Shown here: positions 17,889 to 26,098 of the stretch, in pieces
Layout: each line of letters begins with the position of its first letter
Position numbering within the stretch: position 1 is the stretch's first letter
NCBI RefSeq assembly: GCF_001423185.1
Contig: NZ_LMOB01000002.1
Location: 253,573 to 317,572 of the forward strand
Source of the DNA: Plantibacter sp. Leaf314
GTDB taxonomy: Bacteria; Actinomycetota; Actinomycetes; Actinomycetales; Microbacteriaceae
Length of the DNA stretch: 64,000 nucleotides
Direction of reading: 5' to 3'
Notes under the pieces: model-generated
Seen by the model: only the letters and a program-made list of their open reading frames with translations
Databases searched by the model: none
Told to the model about the DNA's origin: nothing
Program-made: the position numbers and the translations under genes

Positions 17889-17914
17889 AACCAATGTTGA
17901 CCAATCCGTATTCC
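17889..17914 (-). promoter_or_regulatory. SigR-type autoregulatory promoter of sigR
   Basis: On the minus strand GGAAT (17914-17910) and GTT (17891-17889) are separated by 18 bases, matching the SigR/SigH consensus. Transcription would start near 17882, about 30 bases before the sigR ATG. The element overlaps the first seven codons of aroA. Confidence 0.65.
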
Positions 17915-19243
17915 GCACCAGATTTCGACGTGTACGGCGATGCCGAACCCGAGCACGACGACGCAGCCTGGCCGGCACCCGTCGCGGGTGGCCCGGTCGA
18001 CGCGTCCGTGTCGCTCCCGGGGTCCAAATCGCTCACGAACCGGGAGCTCGTCCTGGCCGCGCTGGCCGACGGCCCCTCGCTGCTGCGTGCTCCGCTCCAC
18101 TCGATGGACAGCTCCAACATGGTCGAGGCGCTCCGAGCCCTCGGCACGACGATCGTCGAGCGCCCGGCGACGGGTGCGTTCGGCGCCGACTGGCTCGTCA
18201 CCCCCGGTGAGCTGTTCGGGAGCACGACCGTCGAGTGCGGTCTCGCCGGCACCGTGATGCGGTTCGTCCCGCCCATCGCCGCACTCGCGCTGGGACCGAC
18301 CGTGTTCGACGCCGACCCCTCGGCCAGGAACCGGCCGATGTCCACCATGATCACCTCCCTGCAGGCGCTCGGCGTCGACATCAGCGACGACGGACGGAAG
18401 GCGCTCCCCTTCACCGTGCACGGCACCGGATCGATCGCCGGCGGGAAGCTCACGATCGACGCCTCGTCGTCGAGCCAGTTCGTGTCGGGCCTGCTCCTCG
18501 CCGCTCCGCGCTTCGAACAGGGGCTCCACCTCGTCCACGAGGGTGAACGCCTGCCGAGCCTCCCCCACATCGAGATGACCATCGCCGCCCTCGCGGCACG
18601 CGGGGTCACCGTCGAGCAGCCCGCCGTCGGCGAATGGGTGGTGGCGCCGGGGACGATCGCCGGACGCGACGTCGACCTCGAGCCCGACCTCTCCAACGCC
18701 GCTCCGTTCCTCGCCGCGGCGCTCGTCACGGGCGGCAGCGTGACCCTGCGCGGCTGGCCGGCGTCCACCACGCAGGTCGGCGCCGACCTGGCCGAGTTGC
18801 TCCCCCGCTTCGGAGCGACCGTCACCCTCGTGGGCGACCGCCTGACCGTGACCGGTGGCGAGCGCATCACCGCGGTCGACCTCGACCTCACCACCGGCGG
18901 CGAGCTCGCACCGGCGCTGACCGCTCTCGCGGCACTGGCCGACGGTCCCTCCACCATCACGGGCATCGGGCACATCCGTCATCACGAGACCGACCGCCTC
19001 GCGGCCCTCGCGACCGAGATCAACAAGCTCGGTGGAGCCGTCACGGAACTGCCCGACGGCCTCCGCATCGATCCTCGCCCGCTTCACGGCGGCGAGTGGT
19101 CGAGTTACCACGACCACCGCATGGCGACCACCGGTGCGATCCTCGGCCTCGTCGTGCCCGGCATCACGGTCGAGAACGTCGCCACCACCGCCAAGACGCT
19201 CCCGCAGTTCACCGAGCTGTGGCACGCGATGCTCGGAGCCTGA
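17894..19243 (+). CDS. aroA: 3-phosphoshikimate 1-carboxyvinyltransferase (EPSP synthase)
   Basis: A 449-residue EPSP synthase that joins phosphoenolpyruvate and shikimate 3-phosphate in the sixth step of the chorismate pathway. Signatures visible are LPGSKSLTNRELVLAAL (about 43-59), GTVMRFVPPIAALA and HHETDRLAALATEI. About 30 residues with acidic character precede the catalytic fold. ATG 17894 follows TACTGT by eight bases; an alternative TTG start lies nine bases upstream. aroA starts the operon aroA-rsgA-bcp, divergent from sigR. The aroA/sigma/RsgA neighbourhood is conserved in mycobacteria. Confidence 0.93.
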   Translation: MLTNPYSAPDFDVYGDAEPEHDDAAWPAPVAGGPVDASVSLPGSKSLTNRELVLAALADGPSLLRAPLHSMDSSNMVEALRALGTTIVERPATGAFGADWLVTPGELFGSTTVECGLAGTVMRFVPPIAALALGPTVFDADPSARNRPMSTMITSLQALGVDISDDGRKALPFTVHGTGSIAGGKLTIDASSSSQFVSGLLLAAPRFEQGLHLVHEGERLPSLPHIEMTIAALAARGVTVEQPAVGEWVVAPGTIAGRDVDLEPDLSNAAPFLAAALVTGGSVTLRGWPASTTQVGADLAELLPRFGATVTLVGDRLTVTGGERITAVDLDLTTGGELAPALTALAALADGPSTITGIGHIRHHETDRLAALATEINKLGGAVTELPDGLRIDPRPLHGGEWSSYHDHRMATTGAILGLVVPGITVENVATTAKTLPQFTELWHAMLGA

Positions 19244-19247
19244 GCCG

Positions 19248-20315
19248 ATGAGCTGGTGGAGCGACGACGCCGACGATGACGACGACCGACTCGAGATCGA
19301 CGAGTCGAGCATCCGGATGCGACCGAACCCGAAGGCGAACCGCCCCAGGACGAAGACCCGGCCGGAACATCTCGACGCCCTGACCGCGCGCGTCCTCGCC
19401 GTCGACCGCGGGCGGTACACCGTCCTCCTCGACGAGGGGACACCGGACGAGCGCGTGCTGACGTCCACCCGTGCCCGCGAACTCCGGAAACAGGCCATCG
19501 TGACCGGCGACCGCGTGGACGTCGTCGGCGACACCTCGGGCGCCGAGGGCACGCTGTCCCGCATCGTCCGGATCGTGCCGCGGACCACGCTCCTCCGCCG
19601 GAGCGGTGACGACACCGACGCCATGGAGCGCGTCGTCGTCGCGAACGCCGACCAGATGCTCATCGTCGTCGCTGCGGCGAACCCCGAGCCGCGGGCACGC
19701 CTCGTCGACCGCTACCTCGTCGCAGCCTACGACGCCGGGATCACCCCCATCCTCTGCATCACGAAGACCGACCTGCAGGATCCCGACGAGTTCCTCGCGA
19801 ACTTCGCCGGGCTCGGGCTCCGCGTGTTCCGCAGCCGCGAGGACGACGTCCCGCTCGCGGAGATCACCGAGGCCCTCGTCGGCCACGACACGGTGTTCGT
19901 CGGCCACTCGGGTGTCGGCAAGTCGACCCTCGTCAACGCGCTCGTCCCGACGGCCGAACGCGCCACGGGTCATGTGAACGTCGTGACCGGTCGAGGGCGC
20001 CACACCTCCTCATCGACGGTGTCGTTGCGGATCGAGAGCCCCACCGGTTCCGGATGGGTCATCGACACCCCCGGCGTCCGTTCGTTCGGCCTCGGGCACG
20101 TCGACACGGCGAACATCCTGAAGTCCTTCACCGATCTCGCCGAGATCGCGCTCGAATGCCCGCGCGGCTGCACCCACCTGCCGGACGCGCCGGACTGCGC
20201 GATCATCGAGGCCGTCGCCGAGGGGCGGCTCGGGGAGAACGGTCCGGCGCGCCTCGACTCCCTCCAGCGGCTGCTCGGCACCTTCGCGACGATCAAGGCC
20301 GACCAGTACTCCTGA
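19248..20315 (+). CDS. rsgA: Ribosome small subunit-dependent GTPase A
   Basis: A 355-residue circularly permuted GTPase. After an acidic N-terminus and an OB-fold, the G motifs occur in permuted order: ITKTD (G4), GHSGVGKSTLVNAL (G1), then DTPGVRSF (G3). A C-terminal zinc-binding knuckle follows (CPRGCTHLPDAPDC). RsgA checks and helps release factors during late 30S maturation. The ATG lies four bases after the aroA stop, so it is in the same operon. In-frame codons upstream of 19248 overlap aroA in another frame and are rejected. Confidence 0.93.
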   Translation: MSWWSDDADDDDDRLEIDESSIRMRPNPKANRPRTKTRPEHLDALTARVLAVDRGRYTVLLDEGTPDERVLTSTRARELRKQAIVTGDRVDVVGDTSGAEGTLSRIVRIVPRTTLLRRSGDDTDAMERVVVANADQMLIVVAAANPEPRARLVDRYLVAAYDAGITPILCITKTDLQDPDEFLANFAGLGLRVFRSREDDVPLAEITEALVGHDTVFVGHSGVGKSTLVNALVPTAERATGHVNVVTGRGRHTSSSTVSLRIESPTGSGWVIDTPGVRSFGLGHVDTANILKSFTDLAEIALECPRGCTHLPDAPDCAIIEAVAEGRLGENGPARLDSLQRLLGTFATIKADQYS

Positions 20316-20316
20316 G

Positions 20317-20322
20317 TAGGCT
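20317..20322 (+). promoter_or_regulatory. -10 element of bcp (leaderless)
   Basis: TAGGCT lies seven bases before the bcp ATG in the 14-base gap after rsgA, so bcp can be transcribed separately. Confidence 0.45.
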
Positions 20323-20329
20323 GGTGGAC

Positions 20330-20809
20330 ATGCCAGAACCCATCCGTCTGTCCGCCGGCGACCCGGCCCCCACGTTCACCCTCACCGACCAGGACGGCTC
20401 GGCGGTGTCGCTCGCCGACTTCGCCGGCCGACGGGTCATCCTCTACTTCTACCCCGCCGCCATGACGCCCGGCTGCACGACGCAGGCCTGCGACTTCCGC
20501 GACAACCTCGCGTCGCTCGCCGGTGCCGGGTACGTGGTCCTGGGTGTCTCGAAGGACTCCGTCGAGAAGCTCAAGGCCTTCCAGGAGGAGGACGGGCTCA
20601 CGTTCCCGCTCCTCAGCGACCCCGAGCTGACCGTGCACCGGGCCTACGGCGCCTACGGCGAGAAGAACTCCTACGGACGCATCGTCACCGGCGTCCTCCG
20701 CTCGACGTTCGTGATCGACGAGGCCGGCGAGATCTCCCTGGCCCGGTACAACGTGAAGGCCACCGGACACGTGAAGAGCCTCCGGAAGGCACTCGGCCTC
20801 GACGCCTGA
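20330..20809 (+). CDS. bcp: Thioredoxin-dependent peroxiredoxin (BCP/PrxQ)
   Basis: A 159-residue peroxiredoxin of the BCP/PrxQ group. The peroxidatic Cys49 lies in AAMTPGCTTQACDFRD, with the resolving Cys54 five residues later, the atypical 2-Cys arrangement. It reduces H2O2 and organic peroxides with electrons from thioredoxin. A function in thiol/peroxide defence fits the nearby sigR-rsrA pair, although its own upstream region shows a housekeeping-like TAGGCT and no SigR motif. It is the last gene of the aroA-rsgA-bcp run. Confidence 0.93.
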   Translation: MPEPIRLSAGDPAPTFTLTDQDGSAVSLADFAGRRVILYFYPAAMTPGCTTQACDFRDNLASLAGAGYVVLGVSKDSVEKLKAFQEEDGLTFPLLSDPELTVHRAYGAYGEKNSYGRIVTGVLRSTFVIDEAGEISLARYNVKATGHVKSLRKALGLDA

Positions 20810-20823
20810 CGGGCGACCGGTGG

Positions 20824-20850
20824 CCCGCCGCGCTCAGAGCTCGCGGCGGG
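20824..20850. terminator. Hairpin terminator between bcp and the convergent membrane gene
   Basis: A 9-bp perfect GC stem with a nine-base loop spans the stop codon of the minus-strand gene at 20834 and lies 14 bases after the bcp stop. Confidence 0.6.
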
Positions 20851-21268
20851 TCACTGCGGCGACCGCGGGCGTGAACAGGAGCCCGAGGACGACGAGCGAC
20901 GGCACCAGCAGGCACCATCCGATGGCGGGTTGCGCGAAGACCCCCTGGAACGCGCCGACCGCCACGGCGATCTGCACGAGCTGCCACGTGACCGCGCCAC
21001 CGCGGATCCAGCTCCGACCGCGCACGGCCCCGAGCGCGAGTGCGGTGACGAACGCCGTCGCGATGAGCAGGATGACGAAGATCGCGAGCGCGCTCGTGAA
21101 CGATGCCGGTGTCGCCGCGACCAGCTCGAACAGGAACCACGCCGAGAGCCCGATCATGAACAGCGCCTCGACCACGAGGAGGGCCACGAAGGCCAGCACG
21201 GCGGGGTGACGGCGTTCCTGAGGGTTCGGAGCGGAAGCGGTGTTGCGGTCGGTACTCACAGGGTTCAC
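20834..21268 (-). CDS. Small four-helix membrane protein, function unknown
   Basis: A 144-residue protein with a polar N-terminus of about 22 residues and four predicted membrane segments (about 24-47, 57-80, 92-110 and 118-137), ending in AVTRREL. I recognise no catalytic motif. Similar small integral membrane proteins are common near whiB1 in this clade. The start is GTG at 21268; an alternative GTG lies three codons downstream. It is divergent from whiB1 and convergent with bcp. Confidence 0.72.
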   Translation of the reverse strand: MNPVSTDRNTASAPNPQERRHPAVLAFVALLVVEALFMIGLSAWFLFELVAATPASFTSALAIFVILLIATAFVTALALGAVRGRSWIRGGAVTWQLVQIAVAVGAFQGVFAQPAIGWCLLVPSLVVLGLLFTPAVAAVTRREL

Positions 21269-21452
21269 CCAAACTTGACTATTGATTTGCTCTTACCGAT
21301 ATGAAACCATGTTTGAGGCCGACATGAGGTCCACGAGGGTGTGGACAGATCCCGATTCCCGGACGATCATCCCCCTCGCATTTCGGCTTTCCCTTCCCGA
21401 GACCCCTCACTCGGTTGAAGACATCTCACCATGCAATAAAAGGAGCTCCCCT

Positions 21453-21701
21453 ATGGATTGGCGCGATAAAGCTGCCTGCCTGACCGTCGACCCGGAATTG
21501 TTCTTCCCGGTCGGGAACACCGGTCCGGCGGTCGATCAGATCGACAAGGCGAAGGCCGTGTGCGCCACCTGCAGTGTCACCGAGCTCTGCCTCCAGTACG
21601 CGCTCGAGACCGGCCAGGACTCGGGTGTCTGGGGCGGCCTCAGCGAAGACGAGCGTCGCGCGCTCAAGCGCCGCGCAGCTCGCGCCCGCCGCGCCTCCTA
21701 G
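21453..21701 (+). CDS. whiB1: WhiB-family iron-sulfur transcriptional regulator (WhiB1)
   Basis: An 82-residue Wbl protein with the four [4Fe-4S] ligands Cys9, Cys37, Cys40 and Cys46, the turn GVWGG, and a basic C-terminal helix (KRRAARARRAS). It begins MDWRDKAACL, as in the WhiB1 group. WhiB1 is essential in mycobacteria, its cluster reacts with nitric oxide, and it partners region 4 of the primary sigma factor. AAAGGAG precedes the ATG and fixes the start. The 184-base upstream region is relatively AT-rich. The neighbouring convergent pdtaS repeats mycobacterial gene order. Confidence 0.95.
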   Translation: MDWRDKAACLTVDPELFFPVGNTGPAVDQIDKAKAVCATCSVTELCLQYALETGQDSGVWGGLSEDERRALKRRAARARRAS

Positions 21702-21708
21702 TCCTGCA

Positions 21709-21746
21709 CGAGAACCCCGGTGCCGATCACGGCACCGGGGTTCTCG
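21709..21746. terminator. Terminator after whiB1, 17-bp perfect stem
   Basis: A perfect 17-bp stem with an ATCA loop lies eight bases after the whiB1 stop, between whiB1 and the convergent pdtaS. Few T residues follow. Confidence 0.82.
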
Positions 21747-21792
21747 CATGTCTGGGCGGCGGCGGCCCCGTTCGGTCGCCTCCGGTTCGATC

Positions 21793-23292
21793 TCAGCTCT
21801 TGGCGACCCAGCGCATCGGGATCGCGATCGTGACCTCGGTCCCGCTGCCCATCAGCGTGTGCCAGTCGATGGTCCCGCCGAGCTCCCCCTGGATGAGCGT
21901 GCGGACGATCTGCGTTCCGAGCCCGGAGCCGACCTTGCCCTCGGGCAGGCCGACGCCGTTGTCGCGCACCTGGACGCTCAGCAACTCGTCGGTGCGGTCC
22001 GCGGTGATCTCCACGTCGCCGTCCCGCCCGTTGAGGCCGTGCTCGACCGCGTTGGTGACGAGCTCCGTGAGGGCCAGCGCGAGCGGGGTCGCGTACTCGC
22101 TCGGGAGCACCCCGAACGAGCCGGAGGACTTGGGCCGGACGGTGGTGTTGTGCGAGCTCGCGACCTCGGCGACGAGCAGCAGCACCCGTTCGAAGACCTC
22201 GTCGAAGTCGACGTTCTGGTTGAGCCCCTCGGAGAGCGTGTCGTGGACGACCGCGATGGCCGCCACACGCCGCATGGCCTGGGTGAGGGCGTCGTGCGCG
22301 TCCTCGGAGTGCGTCCGTCGCGCCTGGATACGCAGGAGTGAGGCGACGGTCTGCAGGTTGTTCTTGACCCGGTGGTGGATCTCGCGGATGGTCGCGTCCT
22401 TGGTGATGAGCTCCTGCTCCTGGTGGCGCAGTTCGCTGACGTCGCGGCAGAGGACGATCGCGCCGACGCGCTCACCCCGGCTCCGCAACGGGATCGCCCG
22501 GAGGGACACCGTCACGCCCTTGTCCTCGATGTCGGTGCGCCACGGAGCGCGTCCGGTCACGACGAGCGGGAGGGACTCGTCGACGGTGACCGTCCCCGTG
22601 CCCGAGAGCAGGTGCGTGGTGACGTCCGCGAGCGACTCGCCCTCGAGTTCCTCGGCGAAGCCGATGCGGTTGAACGCGGAGAGTGCGTTCGGGCTGGCGA
22701 AGGTGACCGTCCCGTCGACGTCGAGTCGGATCAGTCCGTCGCTGGCGCGTGGAGCGCCCCGGCGGGGTCCGGTCGGCGCCCCGAGGTCGGGGAAGTCCCC
22801 GACCGCGATCATCTCGAACAGGTCGCTCGCGCAGTCGTTGAAGGTGAGTTCCTGACGGCTCGGGGTGCGCGCTTCGCCGAGGTTCGTGTGCCGGGTGATG
22901 ACCGCGATCGGTCCGTCGGCGTTCGTCTTCTCGGTCGGTGAGATCCGACGTGCCACCGGGACCGCGCGCACGCGGGTCGGGGTCTCCTCATACCAATCGG
23001 GTGCGGACGACTCGATGATCCGCCCGCTCTCGAAACAATCGGTGACCTGCTTGCGCCATTCCTGCTTGATCGACTGACCCACGAAGTCGCGATAGAAGAG
23101 GGTGGCGGCACTGGACGGCCGGGAATGCGCGACGGCGATGAAACTCCCCGAATCCGTCGGCACCCAGATGACGATATCCGCGAATGCGAGGTCTGCGAGG
23201 AGTTGGCTGTCTGCGAGCAGCATATGCAGCCACTCGACGTCGGCCGCACTGGAGCGGCCCTGGGCGAGAACGAGATCACTGAGCGTCGACAC
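21793..23292 (-). CDS. pdtaS: Sensor histidine kinase PdtaS
   Basis: A 499-residue cytoplasmic histidine kinase. An N-terminal GAF-like domain (about 1-165) is followed by a PAS domain (about 185-290), the HisKA_2 helix (REIHHRVKNNLQTVASLL, phospho-acceptor His306 or His307) and a HATPase domain (LTELVTNAVEHG near 410, VRDNGVGLP, GSGLGTQIV). There are no membrane segments. In mycobacteria PdtaS phosphorylates PdtaR, an RNA-binding ANTAR antiterminator; no pdtaR is in this window. The start is GTG, six bases after TAGACT, suggesting a leaderless message. The whiB1-pdtaS pairing is conserved. Confidence 0.92.
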   Translation of the reverse strand: MSTLSDLVLAQGRSSAADVEWLHMLLADSQLLADLAFADIVIWVPTDSGSFIAVAHSRPSSAATLFYRDFVGQSIKQEWRKQVTDCFESGRIIESSAPDWYEETPTRVRAVPVARRISPTEKTNADGPIAVITRHTNLGEARTPSRQELTFNDCASDLFEMIAVGDFPDLGAPTGPRRGAPRASDGLIRLDVDGTVTFASPNALSAFNRIGFAEELEGESLADVTTHLLSGTGTVTVDESLPLVVTGRAPWRTDIEDKGVTVSLRAIPLRSRGERVGAIVLCRDVSELRHQEQELITKDATIREIHHRVKNNLQTVASLLRIQARRTHSEDAHDALTQAMRRVAAIAVVHDTLSEGLNQNVDFDEVFERVLLLVAEVASSHNTTVRPKSSGSFGVLPSEYATPLALALTELVTNAVEHGLNGRDGDVEITADRTDELLSVQVRDNGVGLPEGKVGSGLGTQIVRTLIQGELGGTIDWHTLMGSGTEVTIAIPMRWVAKS

Positions 23293-23298
23293 GGTCCC

Positions 23299-23304
23299 AG
23301 TCTA
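23299..23304 (-). promoter_or_regulatory. -10 element of pdtaS (leaderless)
   Basis: TAGACT on the minus strand ends six bases before the pdtaS GTG start. Confidence 0.5.
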
Positions 23305-23380
23305 GGCTCGGGCGGCGCGCGTCGAATGCGGACCGACTCCCGGGACGGAGCCCGCGCCGGGCTGCTCGGCAGACGACGAC

Positions 23381-23413
23381 GGCGCCCGGGACCACGGGGG
23401 TGGACCGAGCGCC
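23381..23413 (-). terminator. Imperfect hairpin after lsr2
   Basis: GGCGC and GCGCC arms enclose a partly paired CGG/CCAC region just downstream of the lsr2 stop. It may terminate lsr2 before pdtaS; pairing is interrupted by bulges. Confidence 0.35.
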
Positions 23414-23430
23414 GTGTCAGGTGCGGGACG

Positions 23431-23766
23431 TCAGTTGGCGGCGCGGTAGGCGTCCTGGACGGCCTGCGGGATGCGTCCACGCGAGGAGACGGCGTGCCCG
23501 TTCTTCGCGGCCCACTCGCGGATCGCCGCGAGGTTCTCCGCACTGTTCCGCGTGCTCGTGCCCGAGGTGCGACGGCCACGCTTGACCGGACGTCCGGCGC
23601 CGATGAACGGCTTCAGCGATTCGCGGAGGTTCTTCGCATTGTCGGAACCGAGGTCGATCTCGTATTCGGTTCCGTCGATGGCGAACCGCACGGTCTCGCC
23701 CGCACCGGCGGCGAGTTCACTGCCGTCGAGATCATCGATGTAGGTGGTGGTGACTTTCTGAGCCAT
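23431..23766 (-). CDS. lsr2: Nucleoid-associated xenogeneic silencer Lsr2
   Basis: A 111-residue Lsr2 protein. The N-terminal dimerisation domain begins [15 protein letters not shown]; the C-terminal DNA-binding domain holds the AT-hook-like RGR at 96-98 ([10 protein letters not shown]). Lsr2 bridges DNA and silences AT-rich, often foreign, genes. AGGAGGA precedes the ATG by five bases. The 209-base region upstream is the most AT-rich stretch of the window, which fits the known autorepression of lsr2 in mycobacteria. A candidate -10 lies at 23812-23817. Confidence 0.95.
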   Translation of the reverse strand: MAQKVTTTYIDDLDGSELAAGAGETVRFAIDGTEYEIDLGSDNAKNLRESLKPFIGAGRPVKRGRRTSGTSTRNSAENLAAIREWAAKNGHAVSSRGRIPQAVQDAYRAAN

Positions 23767-23975
23767 GGGGGTCCTCCTGAAACAATCCGTGGTGAATCCG
23801 ACGGTTATCCAATCATAACGAACCGTTGCAGACGATTACGAATTGCCGCGCGATACCCATTGAATACATCACCCAACGGATAACCGAATCGACTCCCGAA
23901 ACAATGCAGATGAATATATCGGGGTGCGCTGCATATTCGGGTGTTCACCTGGATATGTATTCGGCGACACTCCCG
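23767..23975 (-). promoter_or_regulatory. AT-rich lsr2 control region
   Basis: This intergenic stretch is visibly far richer in A+T than its surroundings, with TATATCGG, ATATGTATTC and similar runs. On the minus strand TATGAT (23817-23812) is a good -10 for lsr2, giving a leader of about 40 bases. The AT-rich DNA is a natural binding platform for Lsr2 itself. Confidence 0.5.
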
Positions 23976-25256
23976 CTATTCACGGCGCCGTGTCCGCTCG
24001 ATCGCACGGCGGCGACCGCGGGTGCGTCGGAGCGACCGCCGACCCCGGCCACGGTCGCGGCCTCGCGGCGTCGCCGGATGGTCCTCCAGCTCCGCTGAGA
24101 CGAAGCGGCGCAGCGCTGTGGGGAGCGCGCCACGCGGCGCCTGGTCGCGGAGGCACTGCCCGGCGATGACAGCGGCGTCCACCACCCGCTGATCCTCGGG
24201 GAGGAGTGCCGCCGCCTCGATCCCGCCGAAGCGGGAGAGCGTCGAGGCCAGCTGACCGGCCGGCCCGGTGCCGAGCGCGACGCTGCGCAGCCGGTTCACC
24301 ACGACGGAGATCCTGGTCGGATCGACGAGTTCGACGAGTTCCGCGTGCCCGCGGAGGAGTCGCGTGATCCCGACGGGGTCCGCGGCCCCGACCTCGACCA
24401 CGCGGTCGGCGGACCCGAGCACCGCGAACGCCGCACCGTTCCGACGCGGAGCGAAGAGGTCGCTCGAGATCTCCTCGTCCGCCTCCAGACAGAACGCCGT
24501 GTCGACGACGACGTCGTCCATCCACTCGCGGCACCGCTCCAGGGTCGTCGCGACGCGCTCGGTCGAGAGTTCGGGCCAGCGCGCTGCACGCGAGATGCCG
24601 GTGAGCACGCGGAACGCACCGGACGGCGACGGATGCACCACCGCGATGCGCTCGAGCTGTTCGATGTCGAGCGCACCACTGCCGGCCAGGCGACAGGCGG
24701 CAGCGAACCCTGGTGCCTCGTCGAGGAGCCCCAACATGGTCGCGACGGACGAGCCGTAGGTGTCGGCATCGACGAGCAGGACGCGTCGACCGCGCGCCGC
24801 GAGCTCGCTCGCGATGCCGGCGGCCACCGTCGTCGTGCCCGGCGAACCCGCCGAGCCCCACACGGCGATCACCCGACCCGCTGCCGGTTCCGGCACACGA
24901 CGGTCGGCGTCACCGAGCTCGATCGGAGCGATGCTCCGCTCGAGCTCCTCCGCATCCACCGGCAGGAGCACGACGTCCACGAGCCCGAGCCCGGTGGCGT
25001 GGCGACGCTCCGCTTCACCCGAGGCGAGCGCCACGACTCGGGTTCCGACCCGGTCGGCGGTGTCGATGAGTTCCGCCCGGAGGCCAGCGGCGGCGGGTGA
25101 GACCAGGAGCACGTCGACGGGCGACCCCGTCGCCAGACGGTCCTCGAGTTCGGCCGCGTCGTGGCAGCGCCACGCGACCCGGTGTCCGAGATCGAGCATC
25201 GTCGCGAGGATCTCGCCCTCGACGCGCGGGTCGAGGGCGAGGCCGACCCGCAGCAT
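23976..25256 (-). CDS. CpaE-like ParA/MinD-family ATPase
   Basis: A 426-residue protein. The N-terminal about 120 residues resemble a degenerate receiver/CpaE domain; a ParA/MinD-type P-loop follows, starting VIAVWGSAGSPGTTTVAAG at about 130-148 (a deviant Walker A with T in place of the signature lysine), then LLVDADTYGSSVA. The last about 40 residues are extremely Arg-rich. CpaE-like ATPases help place type IV (Flp) pili at the cell pole. No pilus gene is nearby; it is coupled to the SAF-domain gene upstream through a TGATG stop/start. Confidence 0.75.
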   Translation of the reverse strand: MLRVGLALDPRVEGEILATMLDLGHRVAWRCHDAAELEDRLATGSPVDVLLVSPAAAGLRAELIDTADRVGTRVVALASGEAERRHATGLGLVDVVLLPVDAEELERSIAPIELGDADRRVPEPAAGRVIAVWGSAGSPGTTTVAAGIASELAARGRRVLLVDADTYGSSVATMLGLLDEAPGFAAACRLAGSGALDIEQLERIAVVHPSPSGAFRVLTGISRAARWPELSTERVATTLERCREWMDDVVVDTAFCLEADEEISSDLFAPRRNGAAFAVLGSADRVVEVGAADPVGITRLLRGHAELVELVDPTRISVVVNRLRSVALGTGPAGQLASTLSRFGGIEAAALLPEDQRVVDAAVIAGQCLRDQAPRGALPTALRRFVSAELEDHPATPRGRDRGRGRRSLRRTRGRRRAIERTRRRE

Positions 25257-25975
25257 CAGTGGCCGCCGGGTTCGGTCGGGACCACCGAGAGCAGGTGCGC
25301 CGCCGCGGTGGCGGCGAGGACCGTCGCCACCGCGGATCTGGGGACCGCGAGTTCGAGGGCGACCGAGCCACCCCTGGCCAGGAACCCCTCGTCCTCGCTC
25401 GCGCGGACGACGGTCGCCGCCGATACCAGCACTTCGGGGACCCCGTACCCGTCGCCCTCGGGTGCCGCAGCCCAGAGGTCGACCACCGTCCCCCGGACGA
25501 TGTCGGCGCTGAGCCTGCCCGCCGGTTCGACCACCAGGGTGGTCACGCCCACGGCGTCCGCCTCACCCAGGGCCGCGAGCGGTACGAGCTCCCCGGCCGC
25601 GATGGTCCGGGTGACGACGGCGTCGTCCGGCGGAGCCCCCTGCGCGCCCAGGTAGCCCTCCTCGACCGCGCCGAGCCGGGTGTCGATGACGCGCAGGGAC
25701 GAGCGGTCGAGCGGGGTCCCCGGGGTCAACGTCTCGGACGCCGCGTAGACCGGCACCGTGCGACTGGAGGTCGTCACGAGCCACCACACACCGACGATCG
25801 ACGCCACGACGAGCATCACGCCGACGAGGAACCGCGGGTCCACCCAGACCCGCGAGCGCGACCAGCTCCGACTGCGCATCGGATCCGTACTGCCGGGACC
25901 CCCACCGGGACGCGGTCTCCCGTCGGCCCTCGTGCCCACCGGCTCCCCGCCCGGGCCTCGTTCGATTCCCCGCAC
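25256..25975 (-). CDS. SAF-domain membrane protein (CpaB-like)
   Basis: A 239-residue protein with one membrane segment (about 50-68: FLVGVMLVVASIVGVWWLV) followed by an extracytosolic SAF domain (PVYAASETLTPGTPLDRSSL). SAF domains occur in CpaB, the Flp-pilus assembly protein. The polar N-terminus is Arg/Pro/Gly-rich. I place the start at the GTG at 25975 because GGAGG lies five bases upstream; an in-frame GTG at 25996 also exists. The stop overlaps the ATG of the CpaE-like gene as TGATG, so the two products are likely partners. Confidence 0.72.
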   Translation of the reverse strand: MRGIERGPGGEPVGTRADGRPRPGGGPGSTDPMRSRSWSRSRVWVDPRFLVGVMLVVASIVGVWWLVTTSSRTVPVYAASETLTPGTPLDRSSLRVIDTRLGAVEEGYLGAQGAPPDDAVVTRTIAAGELVPLAALGEADAVGVTTLVVEPAGRLSADIVRGTVVDLWAAAPEGDGYGVPEVLVSAATVVRASEDEGFLARGGSVALELAVPRSAVATVLAATAAAHLLSVVPTEPGGH

Positions 25976-26050
25976 CGTCTCCTCCTTCGTCGGCACACCG
26001 TGCGCCGTCTCCGCCCCATGCTGCCGAGTGCGCGCTGGGTGCCGTCGAAG

Positions 26051-26059
26051 TTATCCACA
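26051..26059 (+). promoter_or_regulatory. Single perfect DnaA-box-like nonamer
   Basis: TTATCCACA matches the canonical DnaA box. It lies in the intergenic region 48 bases upstream of the HTH gene start. It is solitary, so an origin is unlikely; it may be a DnaA-responsive promoter or chance. Confidence 0.25.
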
Positions 26060-26086
26060 GACCTTCGGGTGCCGATCGCACGAGAG

Positions 26087-26092
26087 GATAAT
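26087..26092 (+). promoter_or_regulatory. -10 element of the HTH gene
   Basis: GATAAT, one base from TATAAT, lies six bases before the ATG at 26099. Confidence 0.5.
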
Positions 26093-26098
26093 CGAGGA

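Noticed and set aside
25955..25978. T-loop-like GTTCGATTCCCC, possible tRNA
   Set aside because: No paired arms, acceptor stem or anticodon loop surround it, and it lies at the start of the SAF-domain gene.
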